Shown here in pieces: positions 44,203 to 48,232 of a stretch of 48,232 bases of DNA. The position numbers and the translations under genes were made by a program. The stretch's first letter is position 1. Each line of letters starts with the position of its first letter. Source of the DNA: SZAS-103 sp043747745 (GTDB lineage: Bacteria; Pseudomonadota; Gammaproteobacteria; Xanthomonadales; Xanthomonadaceae); NCBI GenBank assembly GCA_043747745.1, contig JAYTOP010000084.1, positions 1 to 48,232 of the forward strand. Reading direction: 5' to 3'. The notes under the pieces were generated by a model that was not told the DNA's origin, searched no databases, and saw nothing but the letters and a program-made list of their open reading frames with translations.

Positions 44203-44263
44203 GTCTGGGAGCTTGGGGCTGGTAGAGCCTGAAGCCGTTCCAGACCCCGGCCTCTAGTCCCTA
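44203..44263. repeat. imperfect inverted repeat between atpA and atpG
   Basis: GTCTGG (44203-44208) pairs with CCAGAC (44240-44245), and the flanking GGGGCTGGTAGAGCC pairs imperfectly with GGCCTCTAGTCCC. Similar in style to the GGGACTAGGG-type repeats of xanthomonads; only this copy is seen here. Confidence 0.5.
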
Positions 44264-44293
44264 AACCCACGATTCGAGCGAAGCGAGAAGAGC

Positions 44294-45157
44294 ATGGCTG
44301 GCGGCCGCGAAATCAAAACCAAGATCAAGAGCGTGCAAAACACCCGCAAGGTGACGCGCGCGCTCGAAATGGTCTCGGCATCGAAGATCCGCAAGGCGCA
44401 GGAACGCATGAAGGCGTCGCGTCCGTATGCGCGGTTGATGAAGCAGATGATCGGCCACATCGCGCAGGCGAACACCGAGTACCGGCATCCTTTCCTGATC
44501 GAGCGTTCTGACATCAAGCGCGTCGGCTACATCGTGATCTCGACCGACCGCGGCCTTGCGGGCGCGCTGAACTCCGGCCTGTTCCGCAAGATGCTCGCGG
44601 ACATTCGCGCGTGGCAGGACAAGGGCGTCGAGGTCGATGTGGTCTGCATCGGCCAGAAGGCGACCGCGTTTTTCCGTCGGCTCAAGGTCAACATGACCGG
44701 CTCGGTCACGCATCTCGGCGAAAAGCCGCAGGTCGCGCAGCTGATCGGCGTGATCAAGGTGATGCTGGACGGTTACAGCGAGGGCCGTCTCGATCGCGTG
44801 GAGCTTTGCTACAACGATTTCGTCAACACGATGACCCAGAAGTCCACGATCGAGCAGCTGCTGCCGCTGCCCGCGTCGGAGTCGCTGCAGACCCGCCACG
44901 ACTGGGACTACATCTACGAGCCCGAAGCCGACGTCGTCCTCAACGAGGTCATGACGCGTTACGTCGAGTCGCTGGTGTACCAGGCGGTGCTCGAAAACCT
45001 CGCGTCTGAACACGCCGCGCGCATGGTCGCGATGAAGTCGGCATCGGACAACGCGAGCAAGCTCATCGACACGTTGAACCTGATCTACAACAAGGCTCGC
45101 CAGGCCGCGATCACGCAGGAAATCAGCGAGATCGTCGGCGGCGCGGCGGCGGTCTGA
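44294..45157 (+). CDS. atpG: ATP synthase F1 subunit gamma
   Basis: Rotor shaft subunit of F1, 287 residues. The N-terminus GGREIKTKIKSVQNTRKVTR and the C-terminal signature ASDNASKLIDTLNLIYNKAR with ITQEISEIVGGAAAV are diagnostic. Start ATG 44294 (MAGGREI). It stops 6 bp before the NTF2-like gene. Confidence 0.97.
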   Translation: MAGGREIKTKIKSVQNTRKVTRALEMVSASKIRKAQERMKASRPYARLMKQMIGHIAQANTEYRHPFLIERSDIKRVGYIVISTDRGLAGALNSGLFRKMLADIRAWQDKGVEVDVVCIGQKATAFFRRLKVNMTGSVTHLGEKPQVAQLIGVIKVMLDGYSEGRLDRVELCYNDFVNTMTQKSTIEQLLPLPASESLQTRHDWDYIYEPEADVVLNEVMTRYVESLVYQAVLENLASEHAARMVAMKSASDNASKLIDTLNLIYNKARQAAITQEISEIVGGAAAV

Positions 45158-45163
45158 CGATCG

Positions 45164-45676
45164 ATGGCCGGGCGCCTCCTTAGCGTTTGCTTCGCCTCTG
45201 CGTTGGCGGGCTCGGCATTGCCAGCCCCTGCGAGCGATGGGATGACCGAGGAATCCGTGAGGGCGGTCGTCGAAGCATCGGAAACGGCGTGGAAGCAATC
45301 GAATCTCGACCAGATCGCGCAGTACAACGCACCGAACTGCATTATCAATTCAACGGCTCCCCAGCCTGACGGAACGATTAATAATGTAACGAAGTCGTGT
45401 CTACAAACGATCGACCTTATGCGAACGAATCTCGCGCAGATGAAGAAAAACGGTGTCACCTATAAATACGATTCGACTGCGCCGAAGATCGCTGTGCTTG
45501 GCGGAAAGGCGACCGCGCGGTTCAGCGCGACCATTTCCTTGTCGAATGCGAAGATGAGTTTGGTGACCGTGAGCGATCAGGTCGAAACGCTACAGTTGAT
45601 CAAAGGCAAGATGAGAATTGCCGCGGTCGACGCAAAGACGACCAGCATCACGGTCGACGGCCAGCGCAAGTTCTGA
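45164..45676 (+). CDS. exported NTF2/SnoaL-like protein inserted in the atp operon
   Basis: A 170-residue protein with a signal peptide (MAGRLLSVCFASALAGSALP, cleavage about residue 23, PASDG). The mature part (VRAVVEASETAWKQSNLDQI, APNCIINSTAPQPDGTINN, KIAVLGGKATARFSATISLS) has the cone-like NTF2/DUF4440 pattern of an N-terminal helix and antiparallel strands; I rate the family as probable only. It lies 6 bp after atpG and 53 bp before atpD, on the same strand, where atpG-atpD adjacency is usual. Codon use is visibly more A/T-rich (ATTAATAATGTAACG) than in flanking genes, suggesting later acquisition. No catalytic or metal site is evident. A link to ATP synthase function is not shown. Confidence 0.75.
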   Translation: MAGRLLSVCFASALAGSALPAPASDGMTEESVRAVVEASETAWKQSNLDQIAQYNAPNCIINSTAPQPDGTINNVTKSCLQTIDLMRTNLAQMKKNGVTYKYDSTAPKIAVLGGKATARFSATISLSNAKMSLVTVSDQVETLQLIKGKMRIAAVDAKTTSITVDGQRKF

Positions 45677-45729
45677 AGCGCTCTCGCGACCCCCACCGAA
45701 AACAGAATTCACGAGTAGAGGATTACCAA

Positions 45730-47148
45730 ATGAACCAGGGCAAGATCGTCCAGATCATCGGCGCAGTCGTCGACGTCGAGTTCGAGCGCGCTAGCGTGCC
45801 GAAGATTTACGACGCACTCACCGTCGACGGCACCGACATCACGCTGGAAGTGCAGCAGCAGCTAGGCGACGGCATCGTGCGCACGATCGCGCTCGGTTCG
45901 ACCGACGGCTTGCGCCGCAACCTGATCGCGAACAACACCGGTAAGGCGATCTCGGTGCCGGTCGGCATCGGCACGCTCGGCCGCATCATGGACGTGCTGG
46001 GTCGCCCGATCGACGAGGCTGGCCCGATCGATTCCGACGTGCGTTGGGAAATCCATCGCGATGCACCGGCCTATGCCGAACAGGCTGCTGCGAACGATCT
46101 TCTCGAAACCGGCATCAAGGTCATCGACCTGATGTGTCCGTTCGCCAAGGGCGGCAAGGTCGGCCTGTTCGGCGGCGCGGGCGTCGGCAAGACCGTGAAC
46201 ATGCTCGAGCTGATCAACAATATCGCCCGCGCTCACTCGGGCCTGTCGGTGTTCGCCGGCGTCGGCGAGCGTACGCGCGAAGGCAACGACTTCTACCACG
46301 AGATGGCCGAAGCGGGCGTCATCAAGCTCGACAACATGAAAGAGTCGAAGGTCGCGATGGTGTACGGCCAGATGAACGAGCCGCCGGGCAACCGCCTGCG
46401 CGTCGCGTTGACTGGCCTGACCATGGCCGAGTATTTCCGCGACGAAAAGGACGCCGACGGCAAGGGTCGCGACGTGCTGTTCTTCGTCGACAACATTTAC
46501 CGCTACACCCTGGCCGGTACCGAAGTGTCGGCGCTGCTCGGCCGCATGCCGTCGGCCGTCGGATATCAGCCGACCCTGGCCGCCGAGATGGGCGTGCTGC
46601 AGGAGCGCATTACGAGTACTAAAACAGGATCCATCACCTCGATCCAGGCCGTGTACGTTCCCGCCGACGACCTGACCGATCCGTCGCCAGCGACCACATT
46701 TGCGCATCTGGATGCGACCGTCGTGCTGTCGCGCAACATCGCGTCGCTGGGTATCTATCCGGCAGTCGATCCGCTCGACTCCACCTCGCGCCAGCTTGAT
46801 CCGAACGTGATCGGCAACGAACATTACGACACCGCGCGCCGCGTCCAGCAGACCCTACAGCGCTACAAGGAATTGAAAGACATCATCGCGATCCTCGGCA
46901 TGGACGAGCTGTCCGAAGAGGACAAGCAGGCCGTGTACCGCGCGCGCAAATGCGAGCGTTTCTTCTCGCAGCCGTTCCACGTCGCCGAAGTGTTCACCGG
47001 CTCGCCGGGCAAGTACGTGCCGCTGAAGGAAACGATCCGCGGCTTCAAGATGATCGTCAACGGCGAGTGCGACGCGCTGCCCGAGCAGGCCTTCTACATG
47101 GTCGGCACGATCGACGAGGCCTTCGAGAAGGCCAAGAAGGTCAACTGA
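45730..47148 (+). CDS. atpD: ATP synthase F1 subunit beta
   Basis: Catalytic subunit of F1, 472 residues. The P-loop GGAGVGKT is at 148-155, followed by GVGERTREGNDFYHEM with the catalytic Glu of the GERxxE motif. The signature PAVDPLDSTS occurs in the C-terminal half. ATG 45730 has AGAGGA 7 nt upstream. Confidence 0.98.
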   Translation: MNQGKIVQIIGAVVDVEFERASVPKIYDALTVDGTDITLEVQQQLGDGIVRTIALGSTDGLRRNLIANNTGKAISVPVGIGTLGRIMDVLGRPIDEAGPIDSDVRWEIHRDAPAYAEQAAANDLLETGIKVIDLMCPFAKGGKVGLFGGAGVGKTVNMLELINNIARAHSGLSVFAGVGERTREGNDFYHEMAEAGVIKLDNMKESKVAMVYGQMNEPPGNRLRVALTGLTMAEYFRDEKDADGKGRDVLFFVDNIYRYTLAGTEVSALLGRMPSAVGYQPTLAAEMGVLQERITSTKTGSITSIQAVYVPADDLTDPSPATTFAHLDATVVLSRNIASLGIYPAVDPLDSTSRQLDPNVIGNEHYDTARRVQQTLQRYKELKDIIAILGMDELSEEDKQAVYRARKCERFFSQPFHVAEVFTGSPGKYVPLKETIRGFKMIVNGECDALPEQAFYMVGTIDEAFEKAKKVN

Positions 47149-47174
47149 TCTTCTGACGGACGAAAGGAATCCCG

Positions 47175-47591
47175 ATGGCAACCCTGCACGTAGACGTGGT
47201 CTCCGCCGAAGGCAGCATCTTCTCCGGTGAGGCGAAGTTCGTGGCCCTGCCGGGCGAGAGCGGTGAGCTCGGCATCCTGCCGCGCCACACGCCGTTGATT
47301 ACCCGCATCAAGCCGGGGGCGGTGCGCATCGAACGCGCCGACAACGGTGAAGAGGAGTTCGTGTTCGTCGCCGGCGGCATTCTGGAAGTGCAACCGGGCA
47401 CCGTGACCGTGCTGGCCGACACCGCGATTCGCGGCAAGGACCTCGACGAGGCGAAGTCGGTCGAAGCCAGGCGCCAGGCCGAGGAAGCGATGAAGAACGC
47501 CAAGAGCGACATCGACTTCGCCAAGGCGCAAGGCGAGTTCGCGGCGATGGCGGCGCAGATCGCGGCGATCCGCAAGTTCCGCGGCAAGTAG
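47175..47591 (+). CDS. atpC: ATP synthase F1 subunit epsilon
   Basis: Regulatory subunit of F1, 138 residues: N-terminal beta-sandwich (LHVDVVSAEGSIFSGEAKFV, GELGILPRHTPLITRIKPG) and two C-terminal helices. AAGGAA precedes ATG 47175. Last gene of the operon. Confidence 0.96.
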   Translation: MATLHVDVVSAEGSIFSGEAKFVALPGESGELGILPRHTPLITRIKPGAVRIERADNGEEEFVFVAGGILEVQPGTVTVLADTAIRGKDLDEAKSVEARRQAEEAMKNAKSDIDFAKAQGEFAAMAAQIAAIRKFRGK

Positions 47592-47598
47592 GCCTTCG

Positions 47599-47628
47599 CT
47601 CCCTCTCCCGCCCTAGCGGGAGAGGGAG
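47599..47628. terminator. long GC-rich hairpin downstream of atpC
   Basis: Perfect 13-bp stem CTCCCTCTCCCGC / GCGGGAGAGGGAG with a CCTA loop, 7 bp after the atpC stop. There is no T run, so it is more likely a dispersed palindrome or an mRNA 3' stabiliser than a classical Rho-independent site. It sits between convergent genes. Confidence 0.65.
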
Positions 47629-47634
47629 CCCACC

Positions 47635-48232
47635 TCAGGCCCAGTGGTTGATCTCCTGCGCCTTCGACACCAGCTCGCGCGCCAGCCACGCGTCGTCGTC
47701 ATCAAGATAGGCCCACGGCGTCTTGCCTTGCGCCAGCATTTCGCGGATGTAGGAGCGGTAGCGGTAGTGCTGGTAGACCGACATGATGTGGGTCGCATAC
47801 GCCAGCGCCAGCGCCTTGTGGCCGCGCACGATGACCAGGTTCTCGTCGTTGTTCTCGCTCGCCGGGGCCGAGAAGTTGTGGCTGCCCGTCACAACCAGCG
47901 GGTTCGCCGACAGTGCGTCGATCACCAGCACCTTCGAGTGCACGATGGCGTGGCCGATCTGCGCCAGGAAGTTGCGCCGCGTGACCTCGGCGATCCATGG
48001 CCCGAGCTCAGCGCCCAGCCCCTGCGGCTGCACCACCGTGTAGTGGTCGGGCTTGAACTTGCGGTCGCTGCTGACCAGGCGCACATCGAGCACGTTCAGC
48101 TCGCTGCTTGCGGCGTCGCTGCCCAGCGTGCTCACGAGCCCGCGCACGTACATGCCGGGCTCGTTGGCGCGTTGCCCGGCGAGCGTGTGCAGGCCCTGCT
48201 TGCCGGGCTGAAACATCAGGAACAGGATCGAC
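47635..48232 (-). CDS. phospholipase D-like domain protein, 5' part beyond window
   Basis: C-terminal portion (at least 198 residues) of a PLD-superfamily protein. The frame is open to the window edge, where SILFLMFQPGKQG is in frame above the ATG at 48216, so the true start lies outside. The second HKD-like motif is present: IVHSKVLVIDALSANPLVVT (HxKxxxxD) followed by GSHNFSAPASENNDENL. Such proteins are phosphodiesterases, often on phospholipids or nucleic acids; which one is not clear. It is convergent with the atp operon. Confidence 0.88.
   Translation of the reverse strand, partial: SILFLMFQPGKQGLHTLAGQRANEPGMYVRGLVSTLGSDAASSELNVLDVRLVSSDRKFKPDHYTVVQPQGLGAELGPWIAEVTRRNFLAQIGHAIVHSKVLVIDALSANPLVVTGSHNFSAPASENNDENLVIVRGHKALALAYATHIMSVYQHYRYRSYIREMLAQGKTPWAYLDDDDAWLARELVSKAQEINHWA

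Overview
The window is about 48 kb of dense, GC-rich bacterial chromosome. Gene content points to a gammaproteobacterium of the Xanthomonadales/Lysobacterales, possibly Rhodanobacteraceae. The pointers are a stand-alone FkbO/XanB2-type chorismatase, a dihydrolipoamide dehydrogenase with its own lipoyl domain next to aceF, YajQ, DUF3297 and DUF1415 proteins, a TTCGACAGGCTCA-type dispersed repeat, and a complete atpIBEFHAGDC operon. This assignment is an inference from families; no rRNA or marker phylogeny is available here. No phage, plasmid backbone, CRISPR array, tRNA or rRNA was seen.

Layout. 1-6.1 kb: an S9 prolyl oligopeptidase cut by the window edge, divergent from ycgL and a 1113-residue membrane-ankyrin protein. 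6.3-8.3 kb: a chorismatase carrying an in-frame palindrome, divergent from hemF. 8.7-12.1 kb: a two-gene ABC exporter and a voltage-sensor type K+ channel. 12.1-18.2 kb: an exported amidohydrolase, CsbD, DUF3297 with a 37-bp tandem repeat at its 3' end, a quinone oxidoreductase gene broken by one amber codon, a patch of small or decayed genes (EF-hand, a small conserved-looking ORF, a GNAT remnant), an exported protein and an EamA transporter. 18.2-25.1 kb: a fasciclin protein, RsmC-like methyltransferase, rsuA, an MBOAT/SGNH pair for polysaccharide O-acetylation, DUF1415 and yajQ. 25.1-30.8 kb: a DUF4331-TPR-HupE cluster with a decayed DUF4331 paralogue upstream. 31-35.1 kb: a YahK-like aldehyde reductase, a glycine-zipper protein, dinB and an M48 peptidase. 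35.6-39.7 kb: aceF, a DUF2059 gene and lpdA. 39.8-47.6 kb: the ATP synthase operon. 47.6 kb to the end: the C-terminal part of a phospholipase D-like protein.

How the genes work together. AceF and Lpd are the E2 and E3 parts of pyruvate dehydrogenase (E1 is not in the window), and the atp operon makes the F1Fo ATP synthase. HemF supplies haem, and the chorismatase probably supplies hydroxybenzoates for ubiquinone or pigment. RsmC and RsuA modify 16S rRNA. The MBOAT and SGNH proteins probably acetylate an extracellular polysaccharide.

The most notable points are: a secreted NTF2-like gene lying between atpG and atpD; further hairpin or repeat material at atpE/atpF, atpH/atpA and atpA/atpG; a palindromic repeat translated inside the chorismatase; a tandem array copying the 3' end of the DUF3297 gene; and the DUF4331-TPR-HupE cluster of unknown function.
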